NCBI GenBank assembly: GCA_947259675.1
Contig: CAMYNE010000229.1
Location: 1 to 5,101 of the forward strand
Source of the DNA: an uncultured Pirellulaceae bacterium
GTDB lineage: Bacteria > Planctomycetota > Planctomycetia > Pirellulales > Pirellulaceae
Direction: 5' to 3'
DNA length: 5,101 bases
In this document: piece after piece, positions 5,097 through 5,101 of the stretch
Layout of the letters: every line of letters starts with the position of its first letter
How positions within the stretch are numbered: position 1 is the first letter of the stretch
Notes under the pieces: generated by a model
Databases searched by the model: none
Told to the model about the DNA's origin: nothing
What the model saw: the letters and a program-made list of their open reading frames with translations, nothing else
Made by a program: the position numbers and the translations under genes

Positions 5097-5101
5097 AAAT
5101 A

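Overview
All five supported protein genes in this window lie on the minus strand. The organism is most likely a marine-type planctomycete of the Rhodopirellula/Pirellulaceae kind. Three features point that way. Two dispersed GC-rich palindromic elements sit between genes, and one reads as the REGEAPAEP-type sequence that recurs in these genomes. A repeat protein opens with a basic, FEERICLT-type N-terminus. The spacers between genes are long. The assignment rests on remembered family traits, not a database search.

In transcription order (right to left) the layout is as follows. At 5038-5058 there is a hairpin that could end an upstream gene lying outside the window. At 3713-4834 is a secreted or surface beta-solenoid-like protein with about twelve repeats of roughly 21 residues, followed by a terminator-like hairpin at 3646-3673. 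A long perfect palindrome (arms 3501-3516 and 3531-3546) comes next. Then a small Rieske [2Fe-2S] ferredoxin (3113-3433) and a DUF59/MIP18 (SufT-like) Fe-S assembly protein (2666-2989) lie next to each other. A second dispersed inverted repeat (2588-2652) follows, then 4-hydroxyphenylpyruvate dioxygenase (1096-2277). The last gene (11-1018) encodes an exported thioredoxin-like protein.

The most interesting item is that last gene. Its reading frame is open from the ATG at 1018 to the TAA at 11 except for one TGA at 830-832. This TGA falls exactly where the first cysteine of a thioredoxin CxxC motif should be, giving T-(TGA)-P-P-C. Signal peptide, first strand, motif, cis-proline segment and C-terminal helical region are otherwise continuous in one frame. 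The best explanation is a selenocysteine codon (UPPC redox motif) in an undescribed or little-described planctomycete selenoprotein. The main alternative is a nonsense mutation or sequencing error at the catalytic cysteine. Weak stem-loops suitable for a bacterial SECIS lie just downstream of the TGA. No selenocysteine machinery is in the window, so the decisive test is genome-wide.

The genes do not form one obvious pathway. The Rieske and DUF59 proteins plausibly work together in Fe-S chemistry. HPPD serves tyrosine catabolism. The thioredoxin-like protein and the solenoid protein belong to the cell envelope.
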